A stretch of 64,000 nt of DNA from positions 1-64,000 of the forward strand of contig JAFACG010000017.1 in NCBI GenBank assembly GCA_023425645.1, in the 5' to 3' direction. Below are positions 57,468 through 64,000 of this stretch, one piece after another. The translations under genes and the position numbers were made by a program. The stretch comes from Pseudomonadota bacterium. Lineage in GTDB: Bacteria > Pseudomonadota > Gammaproteobacteria > Burkholderiales > Burkholderiaceae_B. Numbering within the stretch: the stretch's first letter is position 1; each line of letters begins with the position of its first letter. The notes beneath the pieces were generated by a model. That model saw nothing but the letters and a program-made list of their open reading frames with translations. It had not been told where the DNA came from and did not search any database.

Positions 57468-59375
57468 TTAAACAGGAGTCGTCGCGGCCGTGCCCTTGTC
57501 GCCGGTGGGGCTGGCGCCCGTGGCCGGTGGCGTGGAGCCGTCGGACGGAGAGTTGTCGCCGCCGGGCACATGGGGCGCCCGTGGAGGCAGGCCCTTCATG
57601 ATGTCGTCGATCTGGTCGGCGTCGATGGTTTCCCATTCGAGCAGGGCCTTGGCCATGGCTTCCATCTTGTCGCGGTTGTCCTCGATGAGCTTGCGGGCCA
57701 CGCCGTACTGCTCGTCGATGATCTTGCGGATCTCGAAGTCCACCTTCTGCATGGTGGCCTCGGACACGTGCGTCGTCTTGGTGACGCTGCGGCCCAGGAA
57801 CACCTCGCCTTCGTTCTCGGCATACACCACGGGGCCGAGCGAATCGGTCATGCCGTAGCGGGTGACGATGTCGCGGGCGATCTGCGTGGCGCGCTCGAAG
57901 TCGTTGGATGCGCCGGTGGTCATCTGGTTCATGAAGACCTCTTCGGCGATACGGCCGCCGAACAGCACCGCGATCATGTTGAGCAGGCGCTCCTTGTCCA
58001 TGCTGTAGCGGTCGCCTTCAGGCAGTTGCATGGTCACGCCCAGGGCGCGGCCGCGCGGGATGATGGTGACCTTGTGCACGGGGTCCGTCTTGGGCAGCAT
58101 GCAAGCCACCAGCGCGTGGCCGGCTTCGTGGTAGGCCGTGTTGCGGCGCTCTTCCTCGGGCATGATCATGGTGCGGCGCTCGGCGCCCATGATGATCTTG
58201 TCCTTGGCGCGCTCGAAGTCCTGCATGTCCACCGTGCGGCCGTTGCGGCGGGCGGCGAACAGGGCGGCCTCGTTGACCAGATTGGCCAGGTCGGCGCCGG
58301 AGAAGCCGGGCGTGCCGCGGGCCAGCACCACGGGATCCACGTTGGGAGCCAGCGGCACCTTGCGCATGTGCACTTTCAGGATCTGCTCGCGGCCGCGGAT
58401 GTCGGGCAGGCCGACCACCACCTGGCGGTCGAAGCGGCCGGGACGCAGCAGCGCGGGGTCGAGCACGTCGGGACGGTTGGTGGCGGCGATGACCAGCACG
58501 CCCTGGCCGGTTTCGAAGCCGTCCATTTCCACCAGCAGCTGGTTCAGCGTCTGTTCGCGTTCGTCGTTGCCGCCGCCCAGGCCGGCGCCGCGTTGACGGC
58601 CCACGGCGTCGATTTCGTCAATGAAGATGATGCAGGGAGCCTGCTTCTTGGCGGTCTCGAACATGTCGCGCACGCGCGAGGCGCCCACGCCCACGAACAT
58701 CTCCACGAAGTCGGAGCCGGAAATGCTGAAGAACGGCACCTTGGCCTCGCCGGCGATGGCGCGCGCGAGCAAGGTCTTGCCGGTGCCGGGCGAACCGACC
58801 ATCAGGATGCCGCGCGGGATGCGACCGCCCAGACGCTGGAAACGGGACGGATCGCGCAGGAAGTCGACCAGCTCCTGCACGTCTTCCTTGGCCTCGTCGC
58901 AGCCGGCTACGTCGGCGAAGGTGACGGGATTGGAGTTTTCGTCGAGCAGGCGCGCGCGCGACTTGCCGAAGCTGAACGCCCCGCCCTTGCCGCCGCCCTG
59001 CATCTGGCGCATAAAGAACACCCAGACCCCGATCAGCAGCAGCATGGGGAACCAGGAGATGAACAGGCTGGTCAGGAAGGAAGGTTCTTCGCGGGCCTTG
59101 CCCGAAACCTGCACGCCGGACTTGACCAGCTCGGGCACCATCCACAGGTCGCCCGGCGAGGTCAGCGTGTAGCTGCGGCCGGAGTCGGGCGTGACGTGCA
59201 GGGTATCGCCCTGGATGTCCACCTTGGTGATGCGGCCGGCGCGCGCATCGTTCATGAATTGCGTGTACGTGACGCCATCGGTGGTTGCCGGCCGGCCGTC
59301 AAACTGCTTGAAAACAGTAAACAGCACCAGCGCAATGACCATCCAGATCGCGACTTTGGAAAACGAGTTGTTCAA
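57468..59375 (-). CDS. ftsH: ATP-dependent zinc metalloprotease FtsH
   Basis: A membrane-bound AAA+ protease of 635 residues that degrades membrane proteins and regulators. Two N-terminal membrane helices flank a periplasmic domain (about 30-100). AAA: Walker [14 protein letters not shown], Walker [19 protein letters not shown]. Protease: HEAGH. The start is the TTG at 59375 ([20 protein letters not shown]), because AGGAG lies seven bases upstream and this is the common betaproteobacterial N-terminus. rlmE lies upstream on the same strand. Confidence 0.95.
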   Translation of the reverse strand: MNNSFSKVAIWMVIALVLFTVFKQFDGRPATTDGVTYTQFMNDARAGRITKVDIQGDTLHVTPDSGRSYTLTSPGDLWMVPELVKSGVQVSGKAREEPSFLTSLFISWFPMLLLIGVWVFFMRQMQGGGKGGAFSFGKSRARLLDENSNPVTFADVAGCDEAKEDVQELVDFLRDPSRFQRLGGRIPRGILMVGSPGTGKTLLARAIAGEAKVPFFSISGSDFVEMFVGVGASRVRDMFETAKKQAPCIIFIDEIDAVGRQRGAGLGGGNDEREQTLNQLLVEMDGFETGQGVLVIAATNRPDVLDPALLRPGRFDRQVVVGLPDIRGREQILKVHMRKVPLAPNVDPVVLARGTPGFSGADLANLVNEAALFAARRNGRTVDMQDFERAKDKIIMGAERRTMIMPEEERRNTAYHEAGHALVACMLPKTDPVHKVTIIPRGRALGVTMQLPEGDRYSMDKERLLNMIAVLFGGRIAEEVFMNQMTTGASNDFERATQIARDIVTRYGMTDSLGPVVYAENEGEVFLGRSVTKTTHVSEATMQKVDFEIRKIIDEQYGVARKLIEDNRDKMEAMAKALLEWETIDADQIDDIMKGLPPRAPHVPGGDNSPSDGSTPPATGASPTGDKGTAATTPV

Positions 59376-59482
59376 AGCCAATCTCCTGCGATTGCGATAA
59401 CTTGCCAAATATGCTGACACACACCTGAACAAGCGCCATACTTAGTTCATTCTACCCGATCCCGAGACCGGCAAGTCATAAA

Positions 59483-60121
59483 TTACCTGGCCTTCAGACC
59501 CCGGGCAACCAGAAAAGTCTCGGCGGATTTATCGCGTGACGCCTTGGGTTTGCGTTCCACCACTCTGACAAATTTCTGCTTGAAAGATTCGACGATCTGG
59601 GAAAAACCACTACCGTGGAACGCCTTGACGATGAGCGCGCCGTCCGCAGTGAGATGCTCCGTGGCGAATTCCAGCGCCAGATCGCACAGATGCTGGATGC
59701 GGGCCGAATCGGCCGAGGCCACACCAGACAAGTTGGGGGCCATGTCTGAAATTACAAGGTCCACGGGCGCCCCGTCCAGGCTGGCGTGCAGGCGCTCGAG
59801 CATTTCGTCCTCGCGAAAGTCCCCCTGCATGAACTCGACCCCTGCGATCGGCTCCATTTCCAGGATGTCCAGCGCGATGATGCGCCCGTCCAGCACCCCG
59901 CCGGGCCCCACCATGCGCTCGCGTACCAGCTGCGACCAGCTGCCCGGCGTGGAACCCAGGTCCACGACCACCTTGCCCTTGACAGGAATCTTCTCCAGAT
60001 CCAGGATTTCACTCAGTTTGAAGGCCGCGCGCGCGCGATACCCTTTTTGTTGCGCCAGTTTGACGTAGGGGTCATTTATATGCTGATGAACCCAATCTTT
60101 AGAGAATTTTTTCTTGGCCAT
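59483..60121 (-). CDS. rlmE: 23S rRNA 2'-O-ribose methyltransferase RlmE (FtsJ)
   Basis: Methylates U2552 of 23S rRNA late in 50S assembly. The 212 residues have the SAM site [18 protein letters not shown], and catalytic K-D-K-E elements (KAFHGSGF). Located upstream of ftsH as in most proteobacteria. Divergent from yhbY with only 17 bases between starts. Confidence 0.95.
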   Translation of the reverse strand: MAKKKFSKDWVHQHINDPYVKLAQQKGYRARAAFKLSEILDLEKIPVKGKVVVDLGSTPGSWSQLVRERMVGPGGVLDGRIIALDILEMEPIAGVEFMQGDFREDEMLERLHASLDGAPVDLVISDMAPNLSGVASADSARIQHLCDLALEFATEHLTADGALIVKAFHGSGFSQIVESFKQKFVRVVERKPKASRDKSAETFLVARGLKAR

Positions 60122-60138
60122 TCCCGTACAATCTCTTT

Positions 60139-60726
60139 ATGCCAAAACTCAACCTTACACCCCATGAGCGCAGCGATCTTCGCGCTGCTGCTCACGCCTT
60201 GCGCCCTGTCGTCCTGATCGGCGACAACGGCCTGACGCAGGCCGTGCTGAAGGAAATCAGCGTGCACCTCCAGGCCCATCAGCTCATCAAGATCCGTGTG
60301 GCCGGCGACGATCGCGAAGCTCGCCTGGAAATGCTCGAACGCATCTGCGACGCGCTGGACGCCGCCGCGGTCCATCACCTGGGCAAGATGCTGACCATCT
60401 ACAAGCCCAATCCCGAACGCCCGTCCGTGTTCGGCGCTCCCGAAAAGCCCACCCGCGCCGTGCGCAAGCCTTCCGAGCCCTATACCCCCAAGAAGCTGGC
60501 GGCATCGGGCGTCAAGCGCACCCGCAGCTCGGAACGGGCCCGACGCGCCGAAATGAAATCGGAACGCAGCAGCACCCAGGAAAAGAAATCGTCCGCCGCT
60601 CCCCGCAGCGTGCAGAAATTCGCCGCGGTCAAGCCGGCGGCTCCTCGCAGCGCCACCCGTCGCCCGGGCAGCGCCATGTCCCTGAAGGCGGGCGCCCGTC
60701 GCGGACTGTCGTCCGGCAAACGCTGA
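60139..60726 (+). CDS. yhbY: YhbY-type CRM-domain RNA-binding protein with basic tail
   Basis: A 195-residue ribosome-assembly factor. Residues 1-97 are the CRM domain (LTPHERSDLRAAAHALRPVV, IGDNGLT, LIKIRVAGDDREAR, then YKPN). Unlike E. coli YhbY (97 residues) it has a further hundred-residue Lys/Arg/Ser/Ala-rich tail, probably disordered and RNA-binding. A TACAAT -10 only seven bases before the ATG suggests a very short or absent leader. Confidence 0.87.
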   Translation: MPKLNLTPHERSDLRAAAHALRPVVLIGDNGLTQAVLKEISVHLQAHQLIKIRVAGDDREARLEMLERICDALDAAAVHHLGKMLTIYKPNPERPSVFGAPEKPTRAVRKPSEPYTPKKLAASGVKRTRSSERARRAEMKSERSSTQEKKSSAAPRSVQKFAAVKPAAPRSATRRPGSAMSLKAGARRGLSSGKR

Positions 60727-60747
60727 ACGCCCGACTTCATAAATTAT

Positions 60748-60783
60748 AAGGCCCCCGCAGAATGTGCAGGGGCCTTTCTTTTT
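60748..60783 (+). terminator. Rho-independent terminator of yhbY
   Basis: AAGGCCCC and GGGGCCTT with inner GC pairs (CGCA / TGC) around a short loop, then TCTTTTT. Confidence 0.83.
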
Positions 60784-60823
60784 CAGGGCGCGCCCCGAAG
60801 GCGGCGGACGGGGCCGCCGGGCA

Positions 60824-61300
60824 TCAGATGTAGCTGATGCCGATGATCTCGTATTCGCGGATGCCGGCCGGCGCCTTGACTTCGACCACGTCGCCTTCGG
60901 ACTTGCCGATCAAGGCGCGCGCCACGGGGCTGGAGATGGAGATCTTGTTGGCGCGGATGTCGGCCTCGACGTCGCCCACGATCTGGTACGTGACCTTGTT
61001 GCCCGACTCCAGGTCCTCGATCTCGACCGTGGCGCCGAAAACGACGCGGCCGTCGGCCTGCAGCGTGGACGGCTCGATGATCTGGGCGTTGGACAAGGTG
61101 CCTTCCAGTTCGCTGATGCGGCCTTCGATGAAGCCCTGGCGCTCGCGGGCGGCGTCGTACTCGGCGTTCTCGGACAGGTCGCCCTGCGCACGCGCCTCGG
61201 CGATGGCGTTGATGACGTCAGGACGTTCTACCGTCTTGAGGCGGTGTAATTCGACTTGCAAACGTTGTGCGCCCTGCGCAGTCAATGGAATCGCAGACAT
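60824..61300 (-). CDS. greA: transcription elongation factor GreA
   Basis: A 158-residue factor that enters the RNA polymerase secondary channel and triggers cleavage of backtracked RNA. The N-terminal coiled coil carries the catalytic acids in ARAQGDLSENAEYDAARERQ; the C-terminal FKBP-like domain includes ISISSPVARALIGKSEGD. The start MSAIPLTAQGAQRL is canonical. Confidence 0.96.
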   Translation of the reverse strand: MSAIPLTAQGAQRLQVELHRLKTVERPDVINAIAEARAQGDLSENAEYDAARERQGFIEGRISELEGTLSNAQIIEPSTLQADGRVVFGATVEIEDLESGNKVTYQIVGDVEADIRANKISISSPVARALIGKSEGDVVEVKAPAGIREYEIIGISYI

Positions 61301-61466
61301 AATATTCCTGCTCAACAAGTAAAAGACGCTCCGCAGCGGGAGCGCCTGGAAGATAGGGAGAACCGGTGATAGGGGCGTATGCCCTGCTGCGCAGGCCAAG
61401 GCCTGCTTGCCGCCCCCGAAGGGCGTTCTTGCCTTGAGCGATCCGGCGTTCCGGCGGCCCCCGGCG

Positions 61467-61497
61467 GCAAAAAAAGTCCCGCAAAGAACCGGGACTG
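61467..61497 (-). terminator. Rho-independent terminator after the NCS2 permease gene
   Basis: On the minus strand AGTCCCG, eight-base loop, CGGGACT, then seven T. Two more GC-rich hairpins without T tails lie between it and the permease stop (61536-61551 and 61558-61588). Confidence 0.82.
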
Positions 61498-61607
61498 TGA
61501 GAGCTATTGTCGGCAAACTGTCAGGAAATAGCAAGCCCCCGCGCATCGCGGGGTTTTGCCGGGTCCGCCAAGGCCTGGCGGACCCGGCATGTGGCGCGCA
61601 GGCCGCG

Positions 61608-62933
61608 TCAGCGCGCTGCGGCGCGGCGGCCCCGCAACAGAGCATGCAGGATGATGGCGCCGAAGGTGGCGCAACCGATGCCGTCCAGGCGGATCGCGCC
61701 AAATTGCAAGGAAAAGTTGCCGGCGCCCAGGATCAGGGTGACGGCGGCCACCAGCAGATTGCGGTTGTCGCTGAAGTCGACCTGGTTGACCACCCAGATG
61801 CGCGCGCCGGAGATGGCGATCAGGCCGAACACCACCACCGACATGCCGCCCAGCACGGGGCCGGGAATGGACTGTATGACGGCGCCGAACTTGGGCGAAA
61901 AGCCCAGAAAGATCGCGATCACGGCCGCGAAGGCGAAGACCAGCGTGGAATAGATGCGGGTGGCCGCCATCACGCCGATGTTCTCGGCATAGGTGGTCAC
62001 GCCCGTGCCGCCCACGGCGCCCGAGACCATGGTTGCCACGCCGTCGCCCACGAAGGCCCGGCCCAGGTAGCCGTCCAGGTCCTGGCCCGTCATGGCGCTG
62101 ACCGCCTTGATATGCCCCAGGTTCTCTGCAACCAGGATGATGGCCACGGGCACGATGACCGTCATGGCGTGAGCTTCGAAGACGGGCGAGGCGAAGGTGG
62201 GCAGGCCCAGCCAGGCCGCCTGCTCGATGGCGCTGAAATCGATGGGTGTGCCGTAGCCCATGACATTGGTGAACACCCAGTACAGCACGCAGGCCACGAA
62301 CAGGCCCACCAGGATCAACAGGCGTTGCGCCACGCCGCGCGTGTACACGGCGATGCCGCCCACGCACAGCACCGTCATCAGGGCCATCAGGGAATCGAAG
62401 GTGCCTGCGCCCATGGCGCCCTTGGCGGCGATGGGCGCCAGGTTCAGGCCGATCACCGCCACGATGGCGCCGGTCACGACGGGCGGCATCCAGTGGTTGA
62501 TCCAGCGCGCCGCCCCGCCCCGCGTGCGGGCGTTGAAGATCCAGACCAGCAGGCCGATCAAGGTGTAGACCAGGCCGCAGACGATGATGGCGCCCAGCGC
62601 CACGCCGATGTTGGCGTTGGCGCCGCTGCCCGCATAGCCCGTGACGGCGATCACCCCGCCGATGAAGGCAAAGCTCGAACCCAGGTAGCTGGGCACGCGC
62701 CCGCCCACGAAGACGAAGAAGATCAGGGTGCCGATGCCGGACATCAGGATGGCCAGATTGGGATCGAAACCCATCAGCAGGGGGGCCAGGATGGTGGATC
62801 CGAACATGGCCACCACGTGCTGCGCGCCCATGGCGATATTCTGCGGCGTGGCCAGGCACTCGTCGGGCTGCACCACCGTACCCGGCTCGCTGCCGGACAC
62901 GCGGCGCCAGCGCGGGAAGTAGGACTGAGACAT
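61608..62933 (-). CDS. NCS2 uracil-xanthine permease family transporter
   Basis: A 441-residue permease with 14 membrane segments that imports uracil or a related base with protons. Family segments: QHVVAMFGSTILAPLLMGFD, GSSFAFIGGVIAVTGYAG, and the substrate Glu in ILVAENLGHIKAVSAMTGQ. GVTTYAENIGVMAATRIYS is close to RutG/UraA types. The ATG at 62933 matches the family start though its ribosome site is weak. Confidence 0.9.
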   Translation of the reverse strand: MSQSYFPRWRRVSGSEPGTVVQPDECLATPQNIAMGAQHVVAMFGSTILAPLLMGFDPNLAILMSGIGTLIFFVFVGGRVPSYLGSSFAFIGGVIAVTGYAGSGANANIGVALGAIIVCGLVYTLIGLLVWIFNARTRGGAARWINHWMPPVVTGAIVAVIGLNLAPIAAKGAMGAGTFDSLMALMTVLCVGGIAVYTRGVAQRLLILVGLFVACVLYWVFTNVMGYGTPIDFSAIEQAAWLGLPTFASPVFEAHAMTVIVPVAIILVAENLGHIKAVSAMTGQDLDGYLGRAFVGDGVATMVSGAVGGTGVTTYAENIGVMAATRIYSTLVFAFAAVIAIFLGFSPKFGAVIQSIPGPVLGGMSVVVFGLIAISGARIWVVNQVDFSDNRNLLVAAVTLILGAGNFSLQFGAIRLDGIGCATFGAIILHALLRGRRAAAR

Positions 62934-63245
62934 AAAAGGAAATTCCAGAAGGGAAGAAAACGGGACGGACGAACCCGGACGGCATCCGTGAGCCATCCCG
63001 GTCGGCGGATCAGGGCCGGTTCGTCGAGGCATAATTTTAGACATGAACGGCTGAGCTAGACAGCAAAAAACGCGGTGCGGCGCTCCTTTTGCCGCGCATG
63101 CAGCGTCTGACGCAACACTGGCCGGTCCCGGCGGCTATATGCGTTATACGCATGTCGTTCTGGTTCCCCATGCCGCAAGCACTACAATGGAAGCAGCGCC
63201 AGCCCCGGCGGCCCGATGCAACTCTTTCTCTTGATGATCCTGACC
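62934..63245. other. divergent gap between permease and phosphatase genes
   Basis: About 312 bases with no gene. It holds an A+T-rich stretch near 63034-63045 suitable for a permease promoter, a perfect palindrome ATGCGT-TAT-ACGCAT at 63139-63153 and a TACAAT -10 at 63183-63188 for the plus-strand gene. Confidence 0.5.
63139..63153. promoter_or_regulatory. palindrome ATGCGTTATACGCAT
   Basis: Six-base perfect arms around TAT, about 30 bases before a TACAAT -10. Candidate operator for the phosphatase gene; no regulator is known to me for it. Confidence 0.35.
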
Positions 63246-63884
63246 ATGAATACGTCCATCTGCCTGATACGCCACGGCGAAACAGCCTGGAACGCGGTCC
63301 GCCGCCTGCAGGGCTGGCAGGACATAGAACTGAATGAAACGGGACTGCAGCAGGCCCACGCCCTGCAGCGCCACCTGAGTTCGCCCGCCTTCGACATGCG
63401 GGTGGACGCCGTATTCAGCAGCGACCTGCGCCGCGCATCGGAAACCGCGCGCCTGGCCTGCCGACACTGGGACCTGCCCGTGCAGACGGATGCAGGGCTG
63501 CGCGAGCGCGGCTTCGGCGTGCTGGAAGGCCAGCCCTGGGACGCCGCGGGACGCCACGGCCCCGACCAGCCCGGCAACACGGTGGACATAGACTGCGCCG
63601 TGGAAGGCGGCGAGTCCCTGCGCCAGTTCCAGGCCCGCGTGCTGGGCTGCTTCGAGAAGCTGGCTGCCGGGCATCCCGGCAAGAACCTGCTGGTCTTCGC
63701 CCATGGCGGGGTCATCGACATGGTCTGGCGGCGCCTGAACGGCCAGGCGCTGAACGCCAAGCGCGCCCACGCCATCCTGAACACCAGCCTGAACTATTTC
63801 AGCATCGATCCGGCCCTGAACTGGACGACTCGGGCCTGGGGGCAGTTGCCCCATCTGGAACAGGCCCTGGACGAGGCGCCGTAG
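63246..63884 (+). CDS. histidine phosphatase family protein
   Basis: A 212-residue phosphoglycerate-mutase-like phosphatase. The phospho-His is in CLIRHGETAWN, with LNETGLQQAH, the second Arg in SSDLRRASETA, ERGFGVLEG and the C-terminal FAHGGVIDM. Members hydrolyse sugar or nucleotide phosphates; the substrate is not predictable. The start could also be 63216 (ten residues longer); neither has a clear ribosome site. Confidence 0.87.
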   Translation: MNTSICLIRHGETAWNAVRRLQGWQDIELNETGLQQAHALQRHLSSPAFDMRVDAVFSSDLRRASETARLACRHWDLPVQTDAGLRERGFGVLEGQPWDAAGRHGPDQPGNTVDIDCAVEGGESLRQFQARVLGCFEKLAAGHPGKNLLVFAHGGVIDMVWRRLNGQALNAKRAHAILNTSLNYFSIDPALNWTTRAWGQLPHLEQALDEAP

Positions 63885-63900
63885 CGCGCCATCCGGCGGC

Positions 63901-64000
63901 CTACAGTGAGCGCGCCAGGCCCACCGCCTGCCACAGCAGGGGAAAGGCGATGGACCACATGATCACCCCGATCAGCAGCTCCAGCATGCGCCAGGCGCGA
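63901..64000 (-). CDS. C-terminus of a LysE/ArgO-type exporter (partial)
   Basis: Only the last 32 codons are inside the window, ending TAG at 63901. The frame reads RAWRMLELLIGVIMWSIAFP then LLWQAVGLARSL, a hydrophobic last helix like that of LysE/ArgO amino acid exporters. The rest lies beyond the window, so the family is tentative. Confidence 0.55.
   Translation of the reverse strand, partial: RAWRMLELLIGVIMWSIAFPLLWQAVGLARSL

Overview
This window is chromosomal DNA, rich in G+C, from a betaproteobacterium, most likely a member of the Alcaligenaceae (the Bordetella/Achromobacter/Pusillimonas group). The genus cannot be fixed from sequence alone. The reasons are the housekeeping block greA / rlmE-ftsH-folP-glmM next to ppx/ppk/pstSCAB, a bamC-dapA overlap, a betaproteobacterial-style FtsH N-terminus, a fused indolepyruvate ferredoxin oxidoreductase, and TRAP and FecI/FecR-type genes.

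Layout. 0-10 kb: a ribosomal-oxygenase (RoxA) gene, a small monooxygenase, a benzoate-type transporter followed by trpBA, then a GntR regulator divergent from a cupin gene and a three-gene TRAP transporter of the 2-oxoacid-binding (TakP) type. 10-15 kb: a four-gene biotin operon headed by a cytochrome P450 (P450-bioF-bioA-bioD), with genes overlapping head to tail. 15-15.6 kb: a very short FecI-type sigma factor and a short FecR-type partner behind a clear Fur box. 15.7-19.3 kb: yciO, a site-2 protease, dapA and bamC, then tRNA-His. 19.8-28.7 kb: cardiolipin synthase, an enoyl-CoA hydratase divergent from a PaaX regulator, actP-yjcH, tRNA-Arg, phospholipase A and a LysR regulator. 28.7-34.4 kb: the fused indolepyruvate oxidoreductase and an LTA-synthase-like membrane phosphotransferase.

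34.5-37.9 kb is an accessory segment bounded by two identical tRNA-Pro genes. It carries a small membrane protein, a DUF421 protein and an overlapping pair: a Tat-exported flavin amine oxidase and a periplasmic cytochrome c. 38-40.4 kb holds a leaderless subtilase followed by a stand-alone I9-propeptide-like protein and a solute-binding protein without a signal peptide. 40.4-46.2 kb holds a DoxX protein, a PepSY / response regulator / histidine kinase operon divergent from two small secreted proteins, and an acyl-CoA synthetase.

46.5-55.2 kb is a phosphate block: pstSCAB behind a Pho box, polyphosphate kinase, exopolyphosphatase, and an OlsB-like ornithine lipid acyltransferase. Together these cover phosphate uptake, storage and phosphorus-free membrane lipids. 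55.3-64 kb is housekeeping: glmM, folP, ftsH, rlmE, yhbY, greA, a uracil/xanthine permease, a histidine phosphatase and the edge of a LysE-type exporter.

No CRISPR array, prophage, insertion sequence or rRNA gene was seen. The most interesting unexplained items are the Fur-controlled mini sigma/anti-sigma pair, the P450-led biotin operon, the subtilase with its separate propeptide-like protein, and the tRNA-Pro-bounded amine oxidase/cytochrome segment.
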